A stretch of 64,000 bases of DNA from Exiguobacterium sp. 9-2 (GTDB lineage: Bacteria; Bacillota; Bacilli; Exiguobacteriales; Exiguobacteriaceae). Position 1 is the first letter of the stretch. Every line of letters starts with the position of its first letter. The DNA lies in assembly GCF_036287235.1 (NCBI RefSeq), contig NZ_CP142850.1:522001-586000 (forward strand). The letters run 5' to 3'. Under the pieces are notes generated by a model. It ran no database searches. It worked only from the letters and a program-made list of their open reading frames with translations, and was not told the origin of the DNA. The position numbers and the translations under genes were made by a program. This document shows, one piece after another, positions 24,459 through 33,440 of the stretch.

Positions 24459-26763
24459 GTTGTTTTCGTCTCGCTTTCGTTGAGAGTAGAATCCGTTTGG
24501 CTCCGAGCCCTCCAACGAAGCTGATGATTAATGCGACGACTAATATGGTCGCAAGGACTTGACTATTGGATACGAGGGCATCCGTCACACCGAGTCCAAG
24601 CGCTTCGCGGAATCCACCGACCGAATATGTCATCGGTAAGAAAGCGTGAATCGCTTGGAAGAACCCTGGCGTCATTTCGACAGGGAACGTTCCACCACTA
24701 CCACCGATTTGAAGAAGGAGTAGTAAGAAGGCAAGGAACTGTCCGACGCGACCGAGTAGCATCGCGAGCGTGAACAGAATGGTAATGAACGTCATACCTG
24801 TCAAGGCAGCGAATCCATAGAGCGCAGGGACACTCGCGACATCAGCATCCAGCACATAGACGATTGCTGTGGCCGCTGCGACACCTTGTAATGCGCCAAT
24901 CGGTAAGATAAGTGATAATTTACCGACGAGGAAGCGCCATGTCAGACTCTCACCATGTTCGGGACGAATCTGATAGACCGAAGAGAACATCAAGGCACCT
25001 GCGAACAAGGCAATACTAAGGATATAAGCTGATAAACCAGAACCGTAATTGTTGACAGTCGAATAGTCATGTTCTTTTAAGACGACGGGTTCTGCTAGCA
25101 TATTATCCCGCTCTTTTGTCGGCTTGACCGTCGCGTCTTTAGCTCCTTTGCTGAGCTCATCCTTCAGTGTTTTAGCTCCATCTTCAAGTTTCGTGTTGGC
25201 ATCCGCGATTTTTGAAGCACCCTCGGTCGTTTTGCCGATACCATCTGTAATCGTAGAAGAACCAGATGCCAATTGTCCTAATCCGTTATTCAACGCGCTA
25301 GCCCCAGCTTGAAGTTGATGTGTACCATCTGACAGTTGGTTTGCGCCGTCAGCTAGTTGGGCACCGCCTGTTGCGGCTTTATGCACACCCGCAGTATACT
25401 GACCGAGTTTTTCATTGAACGTCTGTTGTCCACTAGCTAATTGTTGTGCGCCAGACTCGACTTGTTTCGCACCATCGACGAGCTTCAATTGTCCAGCGTT
25501 TAGTTGCGATACAGCAGACTGGACTTGCTGACCACCTGCGGCGAGTTGACCGATTTTCTTCGTTGCTTCTGTTGCTTGAGCAAGACTCTGATCAATTGCA
25601 CCTTCTTGGGCAGCAAGACTTTGAATATTTTCTTCTAATGAACCAATAGAACCGAGTAATGTTTGTTTTTCTTCATCTGATAACTGTTCAGAAGCAGAAA
25701 TAACTTCTTTTAGTTGAGCGACGGTTGCCTCAAGTGCTTCGCGACGGGCCCGTAAGTCCTGTTTCGCCTGTTCAGCATCTTGATTGAGTTGTGTTAAAAA
25801 GGCATTCGCAGCTTGTGCTTTTTCATCCAGTTGATTTAATCCGTCCGTCAACTGAGGAATTTTTTCATTAAGCTGAGCAGTACCCGCAGCCAGTTGTTCT
25901 GCCCCTTGGCGTACCTGTGTTGAGCCACCGCTGAGTTTTGTTGCGCCTTCTTGAAGTTGCGCGGCACCTGCCTGTAAATTGCCACCGTTTTCATCGAGTG
26001 TGTTCAATCCAGAAGATAGCTCATCCGTTTTTTGAGCGAAGAGGGTGGTCTTTTCGTCGAGTGTCGTGACACCATCACTCAGTTTTTTCGAACCTTGATT
26101 CGCTTCCCCGAGTTTTTCGGACAGTGTCAGACTGCCATCTGCGAGTTTTCCAAGATTTGTTGCTAGTGTTCTAGCGCCATCCGCTGTTTTATGGTTACCG
26201 TCCTCGAGTTTAGAGGAACCGTCCGACGCTTTTTCCATTCCGTTTGCGATTTTCTTTAACGCACCGAATATAGCACTACTATATTGTTTCGTAACGGATT
26301 TTCGGATTTTTTCGTTTAACTGTTTTGCGGCAGTACTCGAAATTTGTGTTCCCGAGTAGTTTTTCGCTGGATTCAAGTAATATTCTAACTCAATCTTCTT
26401 AGGGTGATCATCGAGTAGGGTCGTTGCATTTTTAGAAAAATTCTTTGGAATGACGACTGTCATGTAGACTTTTCCGTCACGCAATTCTTTCTCTGCCTTA
26501 TCCTGAGACAAGAACTGCCAATCAAAATCATCATTTTTTTTGAGTTTATCGACGAATTGATCCCCGATGTCGACTTTCTCTCCTTTAAACTTTGTCGCCT
26601 GATCTTCGTTGACGATAGCGACCTTAATATCTTCTGTACGACCGTACGGGTCCCAGAATGCAGATAAGAAGATGGAGTTGTAAAGAAACGGTACGAGGAT
26701 GAGGGCGAGAATAACGACGATCATCATCGGACTCTTCAATTTCTTCCATTCTGAGCGAAACAT
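24445..26763 (-). CDS. YhgE/Pip-family membrane protein
   Basis: A 772-aa protein of the YhgE/phage-infection-protein (Pip) type, related to ABC-2 exporter membrane subunits. One TM helix near residue 15-32, a long extracellular region, and five or six TM helices after about residue 580. The extracellular region (about 190-550) is built of repeated L-x-D-G/L-x-x-G heptad-like units (for example KLADGSLTLSEKL, QLADGANQLSDG), giving a long helical rod. Roles include export and, in lactococci, phage adsorption; here the function is open. AAAGGGG precedes the ATG. Co-transcribed with tetR. Confidence 0.85.
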   Translation of the reverse strand: MFRSEWKKLKSPMMIVVILALILVPFLYNSIFLSAFWDPYGRTEDIKVAIVNEDQATKFKGEKVDIGDQFVDKLKKNDDFDWQFLSQDKAEKELRDGKVYMTVVIPKNFSKNATTLLDDHPKKIELEYYLNPAKNYSGTQISSTAAKQLNEKIRKSVTKQYSSAIFGALKKIANGMEKASDGSSKLEDGNHKTADGARTLATNLGKLADGSLTLSEKLGEANQGSKKLSDGVTTLDEKTTLFAQKTDELSSGLNTLDENGGNLQAGAAQLQEGATKLSGGSTQVRQGAEQLAAGTAQLNEKIPQLTDGLNQLDEKAQAANAFLTQLNQDAEQAKQDLRARREALEATVAQLKEVISASEQLSDEEKQTLLGSIGSLEENIQSLAAQEGAIDQSLAQATEATKKIGQLAAGGQQVQSAVSQLNAGQLKLVDGAKQVESGAQQLASGQQTFNEKLGQYTAGVHKAATGGAQLADGANQLSDGTHQLQAGASALNNGLGQLASGSSTITDGIGKTTEGASKIADANTKLEDGAKTLKDELSKGAKDATVKPTKERDNMLAEPVVLKEHDYSTVNNYGSGLSAYILSIALFAGALMFSSVYQIRPEHGESLTWRFLVGKLSLILPIGALQGVAAATAIVYVLDADVASVPALYGFAALTGMTFITILFTLAMLLGRVGQFLAFLLLLLQIGGSGGTFPVEMTPGFFQAIHAFLPMTYSVGGFREALGLGVTDALVSNSQVLATILVVALIISFVGGLGAKRILLSTKARRKQHDTV

Positions 26764-26780
26764 AAATACAAATCCCCTTT

Positions 26781-26809
26781 CTAAAACTCAAAACTAATTT
26801 GAGTTTTAG
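26781..26809. promoter_or_regulatory. Perfect palindromic operator for the TetR regulator
   Basis: CTAAAACTCAAA-N5-TTTGAGTTTTAG: perfect 12-bp inverted arms with a 5-bp spacer, between the promoter and the start of the YhgE-like gene. Size and place suit a TetR-family dimer site. Confidence 0.7.
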
Positions 26810-26838
26810 GTTTTGATGAGATTTACTTTACTCTCTTC

Positions 26839-26866
26839 ATTATAAAAAATCAATCGATAATTCCAA
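26839..26866 (-). promoter_or_regulatory. Promoter of the yhgE-like/tetR operon
   Basis: Minus-strand TTGGAA, 16 bases, TATAAT. The palindromic operator begins about 30 bp downstream of the -10. Confidence 0.65.
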
Positions 26867-26873
26867 TTTCACA

Positions 26874-26900
26874 CAAAAAAACGACTCACGGAGAGTCGTC
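26874..26900 (-). terminator. Terminator of the quinone oxidoreductase gene
   Basis: ACGACTC/GAGTCGT stem followed on the minus strand by seven T. Confidence 0.8.
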
Positions 26901-26912
26901 TCTAGAAAATGA

Positions 26913-27878
26913 TTAAGGAATTAACAGTAACTTTCCTGTACTACGTCGGCTTTCTAAAAAGTCATGCGCTGCTTTTCCATCAGATAAAGCAAAAATTGTC
27001 GGAGAGGACAGGTTAAGGTGACTAGATAAAATCCAATCAAACAGCTCACCCGATCTGCGGATGCGTTCCTCAGAAGACGTTAACACATTCCAAAGGTCGC
27101 CACCTGTTAATGTTTTGGACGTATCCATTAAAAAACGTGGATCGACAGGTGCGGGATCACCGCCTGCCATACCATAGAAGACGACGGTCCCATGTACTTT
27201 CGTTACATGGAAACTGTCCATTAGCGTAGAACCGATAGACTCATAAACGACATCGACCCCTCTACCAGAAGTTTGTGTAAGCACTTGCTCGACCCAGTTC
27301 TCTGAGTACAAATAGACAGACTCACAACCGGCAGTTTTTGCGATCTGTGCCTTATCGGGAGAAGAAGTTAAGCCAATCGGAGTTGCACCAAGTAAACGAA
27401 TGAGTTGTGTCAGTAATTGCCCCACGCCACCGGCAGCAGCGTGAACTAAGACGGTATCTCCTGGTTGAACGTGATAACTGTCGCGAGTCAAATAATGTGC
27501 CGTCAATCCTTGTAATAAGACAGAAGCTGCTGTTTCGTATGAGATACCGTCAGGAAGCGGAATCAATTTATCAACGGGTGCCGCCACGTACTCAGCGTTC
27601 GCAAGCGGAACGTCCGCAAAAGCAATCCGTTGACCTACATGGAACGTTGAAACGGCTGCACCGATTGCGGTGATGACTCCTGCTCCTTCGTAACCTAAAA
27701 TATAGGGAGGCTGTCCTTCTAAATGATAGTTTCCTTTTCGACGATAAATATCTGCAAAATTCAGACCGATCGCTTTCATTTCAATCAGAACTTCCTGTTC
27801 GCTGATTGTTGGCGTTGGCACGTCTTCGAAGCGTAATACATCAGAACCTCCGAATTCGTGGAATGTTAATGCCTTCAT
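26913..27878 (-). CDS. NADPH:quinone oxidoreductase (zinc-independent MDR family)
   Basis: A 321-aa medium-chain reductase of the QOR/zeta-crystallin group, reducing quinones or enones with NADPH. The nucleotide motif is AAAGGVGQLLTQL. GLNFADIYRRKG and GYEGAGVI lie in the GroES-like N-terminal domain. Zinc-binding cysteines of alcohol dehydrogenases are absent. ATG 27878 follows an AAGGATG-like ribosome site. It is divergent from yidD and ends at its own terminator. Confidence 0.88.
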   Translation of the reverse strand: MKALTFHEFGGSDVLRFEDVPTPTISEQEVLIEMKAIGLNFADIYRRKGNYHLEGQPPYILGYEGAGVITAIGAAVSTFHVGQRIAFADVPLANAEYVAAPVDKLIPLPDGISYETAASVLLQGLTAHYLTRDSYHVQPGDTVLVHAAAGGVGQLLTQLIRLLGATPIGLTSSPDKAQIAKTAGCESVYLYSENWVEQVLTQTSGRGVDVVYESIGSTLMDSFHVTKVHGTVVFYGMAGGDPAPVDPRFLMDTSKTLTGGDLWNVLTSSEERIRRSGELFDWILSSHLNLSSPTIFALSDGKAAHDFLESRRSTGKLLLIP

Positions 27879-27982
27879 CTCAACACATCCTTCTTTTAAA
27901 TCTGCTTATAGTATAAAGCAGAACATCTGAAAATGATGGACAGATGCGTTACACTAGAAAAAAAGAAGAAAGAAGGGACGTT

Positions 27983-28267
27983 ATGAAACGTGTCTTAATG
28001 GGAGGCATTCGCTTTTATCAAAAAGTCATTTCTCCCATGAAACCAGCCACATGTCGATTCTATCCGACGTGTTCCCATTACGGGATGGAGGCAATTGAAC
28101 GTCATGGTGCAGTAAAAGGGAGTTATTTGACGACACGCCGTTTGCTCCGTTGCCAACCGTTTCATCCAGGAGGTCTCGATTTCGTTCCAGAACCTGATCA
28201 GTTTAGTTGGAAAGCGCCGTTACAGCGAGAAAATCCCCGTGAGAAGGTCGAAGTCACTGTGGAATAA
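27983..28267 (+). CDS. yidD: Membrane protein insertion efficiency factor YidD
   Basis: A 94-aa basic peripheral membrane protein thought to help YidC insert proteins. The three conserved Cys blocks are present: [10 protein letters not shown] and [12 protein letters not shown]. The ATG at 27983 (AAGAAGGGACG upstream) is preferred over an earlier in-frame start at 27944, which has no ribosome site. Single gene, followed by a terminator with a nine-G tract. Confidence 0.92.
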   Translation: MKRVLMGGIRFYQKVISPMKPATCRFYPTCSHYGMEAIERHGAVKGSYLTTRRLLRCQPFHPGGLDFVPEPDQFSWKAPLQRENPREKVEVTVE

Positions 28268-28307
28268 GTCATGTTAGGGTTTATGTTAATAGTTTAATGA
28301 ATGAAGA

Positions 28308-28355
28308 AAAAGGGGGGGGGTTACCGGAAATCATCGGTAACACACCCCCCTTTAA
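28308..28355. terminator. G-tract terminator after yidD
   Basis: AAAGGGGGG...CCCCCCTTT outer arms and an inner GTTACCG/CGGTAAC stem, between convergent genes. The G-run (9 G) exceeds the C-run (6 C). Confidence 0.75.
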
Positions 28356-28375
28356 TTGTTTCATTTGTTGAACGC

Positions 28376-28765
28376 TCATAGTTTACCTGTTAAAAACTGT
28401 GCTTCACCGAGACCGAAACTCCAGTCCGCCGCATCATTTTCGACGATTGAAACCATTAAATCAGTCGGAGCAAGTCCACAATTTGCTTCTAATCGTTCAG
28501 CGAGCAATTGATAGAGACGTTGCTTCTTCTCTTTCGTCCGCGTTTTACTTGTCACACTGATAAGGACGATATCTTTACTCCGCTTAAAACCAAGACCTGT
28601 ATCTTGAATGACCATTTCGTGAGCTTTGTGTGTATGCACGATTTGATACCGATCACGTTCCGGCACGTCGAATGCTTCGACCATCGCGTCATGTGCAGTG
28701 TTGAGTAACACGTTCAACTCTTCTTCAGAACGTCCTTCAATGACGTCGAATCGTAATAATGGCAT
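28376..28765 (-). CDS. Tautomerase-family protein
   Basis: A 129-aa tautomerase-superfamily protein (Tautomerase_2/YusQ-like). The mature N-terminus would be Pro2 (MPLLRFDV), the catalytic base of this superfamily. Length fits the fused-repeat long form. Substrate unknown. AAGGAG lies 7-8 nt before the ATG. It follows the aldehyde dehydrogenase gene on the same strand by about 60 bp, with a hairpin in between, so co-transcription is possible but unproven. Confidence 0.75.
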   Translation of the reverse strand: MPLLRFDVIEGRSEEELNVLLNTAHDAMVEAFDVPERDRYQIVHTHKAHEMVIQDTGLGFKRSKDIVLISVTSKTRTKEKKQRLYQLLAERLEANCGLAPTDLMVSIVENDAADWSFGLGEAQFLTGKL

Positions 28766-28793
28766 AACCGTTCAGCTCCTTTTTTAAGTATGT

Positions 28794-28820
28794 AGAGCAG
28801 GGAAGAGTTCCCTGCTCTCG
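28794..28820. other. Hairpin between aldehyde dehydrogenase and tautomerase genes
   Basis: AGAGCAGGGAA/TTCCCTGCTCT perfect 11-bp stem. It lacks a T-run on the minus strand, so it may be a processing or weak termination site rather than a full terminator. Confidence 0.5.
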
Positions 28821-28825
28821 ATTAT

Positions 28826-30310
28826 TTATTCAAAGAATGGTTTGTATTGGCGGCGATCATGCATGACGGACAACCATTGTACAGTTGAGAATTCTTCAAG
28901 TACCCATTCACCGTTGAAGCGACCAAGTCCTGAATCTTTTTCACCACCAAATGGCATATGTGGCTCATCGTTGACCGATTGGTCGTTGATGTGAATCATA
29001 CCTGTCTCGACTTCCAGTGCAAAAGCGGTCGCACGTTCAATAGATGAACCGTGCACTGCACCACTCAATCCGTATGGAAGAGAGTTTGCGATTTCAAGTG
29101 CCTCTTCATCTGTATCGAATGGGATGATGACGGCAACTGGTCCAAAGATTTCATTTTTAGCAAGCGGCATATCGTTCGTGACGCCTGTGACGACAGTTGG
29201 CGCAATGACGTTGTCTTTTGCTTCTCCACCTACACGAACGGTTGCACCGGCAGCTTTTGTTTTTTCAAGATCTTCAAGGATGCGTTCGACTTGTGATTGA
29301 TTGATGAGTGGTCCGACTTGTGTCCGGTCATGTGATGGATCACCATACTGTAATTCTTTCACACGAGCAACGTATTTTTCGACGAACTCATCATGAATCG
29401 AAGAAGCGACAAGAATTCGGTTCGTCGACATACAGATTTGACCTTGATGATAGAACTTGCTGTAGACAGCAGATTCAACCGCACGATCGAGATCAGCATC
29501 ATCAAGTACGACGAAGACGTTGTTTCCGCCAAGTTCAAGCGCTGTTTTCTTCAGGTGTTTACCGGCAAGTTCTCCGATGTGGCGACCGACTTCAGTTGAT
29601 CCTGTAAAGGAAATCAAGCGTGGGACAGGGTGTTCGACGATGGCGTCACCGATTTCTGAACCACGACCGACGATGACATTTAAAACACCTTTTGGTAATC
29701 CAGCTTTTTCAAACAGGCTAGCGAAAATTAAACCGCCTGAGACAGGTGTGTCTGTTGCCGGTTTAACGACGACTGCATTCCCAATAGCGATAGCAGTAGC
29801 AATCGACCGCACAGCTAAGTGGAACGGGAAGTTCCATGGACTGATGACACCGATGACGCCAAGTGCTTTACGATAGATTCGGTTTTCTTTGCCTGGTACG
29901 ACCGATGGACGAATTTCACCGTGCATCCGTAATGGGAAGGTAGCAGCTTCCTTGACGATCAAGACTGAGGCAAGGAATTCACCTTCCGCTTTAATACGTG
30001 TACTTCCTGACTCTTTGATTAGCCAATCGATGATAGTCTCTTTTTCTTCGTACAACACCTTCAGGAAGTTTTCGATGAGACCTTGGCGTTTTAAGGCAGG
30101 AACTTTCGCCCAGTCTTTTTGAGCAACTTGAGCCGCTTCATACGCGTCATCTAAATCTTGTTGGTTCGCGGCAGAAATCGTAAAGAGCTCTTCTCCAGTG
30201 AATGGATTTGTGTTCGTCATGTTGCTGTCACTTGCGCCTGTGCGCCACTGACCGTCAATATAAATCTTCGTAAAATCCGTATGCAATGTAGCTTCGTTTT
30301 GTTGAGCCAT
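28826..30310 (-). CDS. NAD(P)-dependent aldehyde dehydrogenase
   Basis: A 494-aa ALDH-superfamily enzyme oxidising an aldehyde to its acid. The catalytic Glu is in LELGGNN and the catalytic Cys in GQICMS. The cofactor loop SFTGSTEVG and the SPWNFPFHL segment are also present. It resembles the vanillin/benzaldehyde dehydrogenase branch (YfmT-like), but the substrate is not decidable. GGAGG precedes the ATG by 6-7 nt. A TGTTATAAT extended -10 lies at 30333-30341 on the minus strand. Confidence 0.88.
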   Translation of the reverse strand: MAQQNEATLHTDFTKIYIDGQWRTGASDSNMTNTNPFTGEELFTISAANQQDLDDAYEAAQVAQKDWAKVPALKRQGLIENFLKVLYEEKETIIDWLIKESGSTRIKAEGEFLASVLIVKEAATFPLRMHGEIRPSVVPGKENRIYRKALGVIGVISPWNFPFHLAVRSIATAIAIGNAVVVKPATDTPVSGGLIFASLFEKAGLPKGVLNVIVGRGSEIGDAIVEHPVPRLISFTGSTEVGRHIGELAGKHLKKTALELGGNNVFVVLDDADLDRAVESAVYSKFYHQGQICMSTNRILVASSIHDEFVEKYVARVKELQYGDPSHDRTQVGPLINQSQVERILEDLEKTKAAGATVRVGGEAKDNVIAPTVVTGVTNDMPLAKNEIFGPVAVIIPFDTDEEALEIANSLPYGLSGAVHGSSIERATAFALEVETGMIHINDQSVNDEPHMPFGGEKDSGLGRFNGEWVLEEFSTVQWLSVMHDRRQYKPFFE

Positions 30311-30589
30311 CTCATTTCATCCTCCATTCGTTATTATAACAATTAAGTTATTCACGTTATGAAAAGAAGTAAAACACATCCATACACTTCTACCAAACAT
30401 GTTGCTCAAAATCAGTCAGTCAAGCGGGTTTTAAAGAACTTTAAACCAGGAATTTAACCAATATAATGCTATAAAAATGAGTGGGATCGTTCTTTTTTAG
30501 AAGGACGATTGAAACAAGCGCTTGATGAAACCTTTACCTCTTCACGTTCGTAATAAAAGCAAGAACTTTAGAAGAAGGGAGGGATGGAA

Positions 30590-31072
30590 GTGACAATTTT
30601 ATTATGGAGTCTAATCGTCGTGTGTTTTCTCGTCGCTTTTGCAGGACTCGTATATCCGATCATCCCAAGTGCGCCGATTTTAGTGGTAGGCTTTTTGATT
30701 TATGGATTCGGATTCGGTTTCTCTGAATTATCGATTAGTTTTTGGGTGATTCAAGCGATTTTTATCATTCTCTTGTTCACACTGGATTATCTCGTCAGCG
30801 CCTACACTGTTGATCGACGGGGAGGATCTCAAGCGGCTAAAATCGCGACGACAGTGGGATTGATTGCTGGACCGTTTATTTTACCAGGAATCGGACTATT
30901 GATTTTCCCGTTCGTCTTTGCCATCTTGACGGAAAAAATCATTAGTAAAAAAACATGGCAAACAGCCGTTTCAGTAGGAATCGGTACGGTTCTCGGTATC
31001 TTATCAAGTGCGTTGTTAAAGGGAATCGCGATGTTGCTCATGATTGTAATCTTCATCCTATACGTGGTCTGA
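30590..31072 (+). CDS. DUF456 membrane protein
   Basis: A 160-aa protein with about five hydrophobic helices and Gly/Pro-rich turns (GLIAGPFILPGIGLLIFPF), matching the DUF456 pattern. Function unknown. The start is GTG at 30590, 6 nt after GGGAGGG; the ATG at 30584 abuts that site and is less likely. The 240-bp upstream region holds a TATAAT at about 30459 and a GATCGTTCT/AGAAGGACGAT hairpin, otherwise nothing. Confidence 0.75.
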   Translation: MTILLWSLIVVCFLVAFAGLVYPIIPSAPILVVGFLIYGFGFGFSELSISFWVIQAIFIILLFTLDYLVSAYTVDRRGGSQAAKIATTVGLIAGPFILPGIGLLIFPFVFAILTEKIISKKTWQTAVSVGIGTVLGILSSALLKGIAMLLMIVIFILYVV

Positions 31073-31139
31073 CCGATTGAAATCGTGTCTTCAAGTACAC
31101 ATTTTGCAAAAGTTCCGTTATAGTATGAATATGAAAAAG

Positions 31140-31172
31140 TAAGGAAGCTTTGAAAGAATAAAGCTTCTTTTT
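31140..31172 (+). terminator. Terminator-like hairpin between DUF456 and the CNNM gene
   Basis: GAAGCTTT/AAAGCTTC stem with a following T-run, 70 bp after the DUF456 stop. Confidence 0.7.
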
Positions 31173-31246
31173 GCTGTAAACGACCAGATGCCTTTGCATC
31201 TGGCTTTATATTAATGGAGGTGAATCCCCTTTCTTCGGGGAAACGA

Positions 31247-32602
31247 TTGGACAGTACACACTCAATGGAGACATTCGACACGACGACGATCATTATTCGA
31301 CTACTCGTCATTGCACTACTCATCATTTTAACCGCTTTTTTTGTTGCCGCCGAATTTTCGGTCGTCAAAATGCGAATGTCTCGAATCGATCAGTTGATTA
31401 CAGAAGGAAGCAAGACTGCGAAAGTAGCGAAAAAGCTGCTTGAGAATTTGGATTATTATTTATCAGCCTGTCAACTTGGAATTACCGTGACAGCGCTTGG
31501 TCTCGGGTGGCTAGGAGAATCAACGGTAGGTGCGATTCTCAGTATGTTGTTCGAAGAAATCGACATCCCAAACTCCGTTTCGACGATCATTTCGTTCGTC
31601 CTTGCATTCTCAATTGTAACGTTTCTTCATGTCGTGCTTGGAGAACTAGCTCCTAAGTCCTTGGCTATTCAAAAGACGGAAGCCATCACGATGTTACTCG
31701 CACCACCGCTTTATTGGTTCGGTAAGGTCATGAAACCTTTCATTTGGACATTGAACGGTTCAGCCCGGGTCATTCTTCGTTTGTTTGGTGTTGAACCTGC
31801 TGGTCACGAAGAAGTTCACTCGGAAGAAGAAATTAAAATCATCATGACGCAGAGTTACAAGAGTGGAGAAATTAACCAGACCGAACTTTCCTACATGCAA
31901 AATATCTTCTCGTTCGATGAGCGGATCGCGAAAGACATCATGTTACCGCGGACAGATTTAATCACGATTTCGAACGATGCATCGATGGAGGACATTATTC
32001 GTCTCGTTGAAGAGTATCAGTTCACGCGTTATCCGGTAGCGGAAGAAGGAGATAAGGATAAAATACTTGGCTTCATCAATGCAAAACAATTATTTACGGA
32101 CCATATGGCGAACAAGGGGAAAGCATTAAGTTATTATATCCACAACTTGCCGATCGTATCCGAGTATTCACCTCTTCAAGACGCGATGCTGAAAATGCAA
32201 GTGGAACGGACGCCAATGGCACTCGTCATTGATGAATACGGAGGGACAGCTGGTGTCATCACGATGGAAGACATATTGGAGGAAATCGTCGGAGAAATCC
32301 GAGATGAATTCGATAAAGATGAGAAAGCGGATATCGAACAGATTCATGAGCGATTATACCGGATTTCAGGTCGTGTCTTGATTGATGACTTAAATGAACG
32401 CTTTAACCTAGGTATTGAAGAAGAAGATATTGATACGATTGGTGGTTGGGTCATGGCACAGGATACAGAAGTATCAAGTGGTCAAGAATTCCGCTATCAA
32501 GCGTATACGATCAAGGTCATGGAAGTCGATAACCACCAAGTGAAGTCGATTTATCTTCAATTGCCTGATCAAGAAGAAGTTGCAGCAGAGGATATCGGAT
32601 AA
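31247..32602 (+). CDS. CNNM/CorC (hemolysin-like) membrane protein
   Basis: A roughly 451-aa protein with the CNNM order: DUF21 membrane domain (three or four helices, about 20-200), a pair of CBS domains (about 215-340, with DIMLPRTD and [21 protein letters not shown]), and a C-terminal CorC/HlyC domain. Relatives export magnesium or cobalt. Start uncertain. The perfect GGAGGTGA (31216-31223) lies 23 nt before TTG 31247, but a 5-bp hairpin (31225-31241) between them would shorten the effective spacing to about 7-8. ATG 31265 and ATG 31214 lack a site. Confidence 0.82.
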   Translation: MDSTHSMETFDTTTIIIRLLVIALLIILTAFFVAAEFSVVKMRMSRIDQLITEGSKTAKVAKKLLENLDYYLSACQLGITVTALGLGWLGESTVGAILSMLFEEIDIPNSVSTIISFVLAFSIVTFLHVVLGELAPKSLAIQKTEAITMLLAPPLYWFGKVMKPFIWTLNGSARVILRLFGVEPAGHEEVHSEEEIKIIMTQSYKSGEINQTELSYMQNIFSFDERIAKDIMLPRTDLITISNDASMEDIIRLVEEYQFTRYPVAEEGDKDKILGFINAKQLFTDHMANKGKALSYYIHNLPIVSEYSPLQDAMLKMQVERTPMALVIDEYGGTAGVITMEDILEEIVGEIRDEFDKDEKADIEQIHERLYRISGRVLIDDLNERFNLGIEEEDIDTIGGWVMAQDTEVSSGQEFRYQAYTIKVMEVDNHQVKSIYLQLPDQEEVAAEDIG

Positions 32603-32614
32603 AATAGCAAAATC

Positions 32615-32649
32615 AAAAGACGATGGACATTAAGTTCATCGTCTTTTTT
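32615..32649 (+). terminator. CNNM gene terminator
   Basis: AAAAGACGATG/CATCGTCTTTT stem followed by T. Confidence 0.85.
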
Positions 32650-32694
32650 CGTTATTGAAAGAATGGCAGGGTAAAGGGATTGAACACTCCTTGT

Positions 32695-32719
32695 GTTTAT
32701 CTCCGCCAGTGACGGGTAT
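32695..32719 (+). promoter_or_regulatory. SigB-like promoter of ohr
   Basis: GTTTAT, 13 bases, GGGTAT: 5/6 and 6/6 matches to the SigB consensus, about 60 bp before the Ohr start. Bacillus subtilis ohrB is likewise SigB-controlled. Confidence 0.7.
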
Positions 32720-32777
32720 TACTGTTTATGTGGCAAAAAAGTCTTTTTTAATTCAACAGGAAAAGGGGTTTTCTATC

Positions 32778-33212
32778 ATGTCAAACGTCATTCTTACTTC
32801 ACGCGCATCTGCAGTCGGTGGTCGCGACGGGAAAGTCGCTTCAGATGATAACGTCATTAATCTTGATTTAGTCATGCCTGGAACAAAAGGCAAAGAAGAC
32901 ATTCCGACATCAAACCCGGAACAGTTATTCGCAGCAGGATATGCCGCTTGTTTTGATGGTGCCTACAATTTGATGGCGCGCCAAGCGAAAAAACGAGTCG
33001 AGACGCGGACGAATTCAGAAGTCAGCCTCTTACAGGACGAAGCGGATAACGGTGTGAAAATTGCGGCGAAACTCGTCGTCGAAGTCGTTGGGGTATCGCA
33101 AGAAGAAGCAGAAGAACTACTTGAGAAGACACACAATTTCTGCCCGTATTCAAAAGCGACTCGTGGCAACATCGATGTTGACCTTTCTGTTAAAGTCGTC
33201 GATTCGTTATAA
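32778..33212 (+). CDS. ohr: Organic hydroperoxide resistance protein (Ohr/OsmC)
   Basis: Cytosolic thiol peroxidase of 144 aa that detoxifies organic hydroperoxides. Both reactive cysteines are in context: GYAACFDGA (peroxidatic) and FCPYSKATRGNIDV (resolving), with NPEQLFAAG before. AAAAGGGG lies 9 nt before the ATG at 32778; the earlier in-frame start has no site. The SigB-like promoter and the DJ-1 protein downstream mark a stress cluster. No OhrR gene or operator is visible, favouring an OhrB-like role. Confidence 0.93.
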   Translation: MSNVILTSRASAVGGRDGKVASDDNVINLDLVMPGTKGKEDIPTSNPEQLFAAGYAACFDGAYNLMARQAKKRVETRTNSEVSLLQDEADNGVKIAAKLVVEVVGVSQEEAEELLEKTHNFCPYSKATRGNIDVDLSVKVVDSL

Positions 33213-33239
33213 GAAATGCATCCTTAAGGAGGGTTTTCG

Positions 33240-33413
33240 ATGGCACCAAAAGAAACCGATCGTCCAAATGAAAAATTGGAAGATGAACGGGATCGTCTGT
33301 CTGATAAAGAACGGAAACTGACAGAGGAGCAACAAAAGGAAATCCTAAAAGGTAAAAACGAGATGCCAGATGATCCGGTTTCTCCACGAGATCGCGGAGA
33401 AGATCCGATTTAA
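33240..33413 (+). CDS. Small highly charged protein (57 aa), unrecognised
   Basis: An ORF of 57 codons with a strong ribosome site (AAGGAGG, 7 nt before ATG), 27 bp after ohr and 27 bp before the DJ-1 gene. Composition is extreme: about half Asp, Glu, Lys and Arg, no Cys, Trp or aromatic core, with segments such as KLEDERDRLSDKERKLTEEQ and a Pro/Asp-rich tail. It is probably helical then disordered, like small stress-induced hydrophilins. No known family recognised. The operon position suggests general-stress expression. Confidence 0.75.
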   Translation: MAPKETDRPNEKLEDERDRLSDKERKLTEEQQKEILKGKNEMPDDPVSPRDRGEDPI

Positions 33414-33440
33414 ATTCAAACAACTTGGGAGATGAATCAC

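Noticed and set aside
28311-28349. Nine-G tract as possible phase-variation repeat
   Set aside because: It lies in the stem of an intergenic terminator, not in a coding frame or a promoter spacer.
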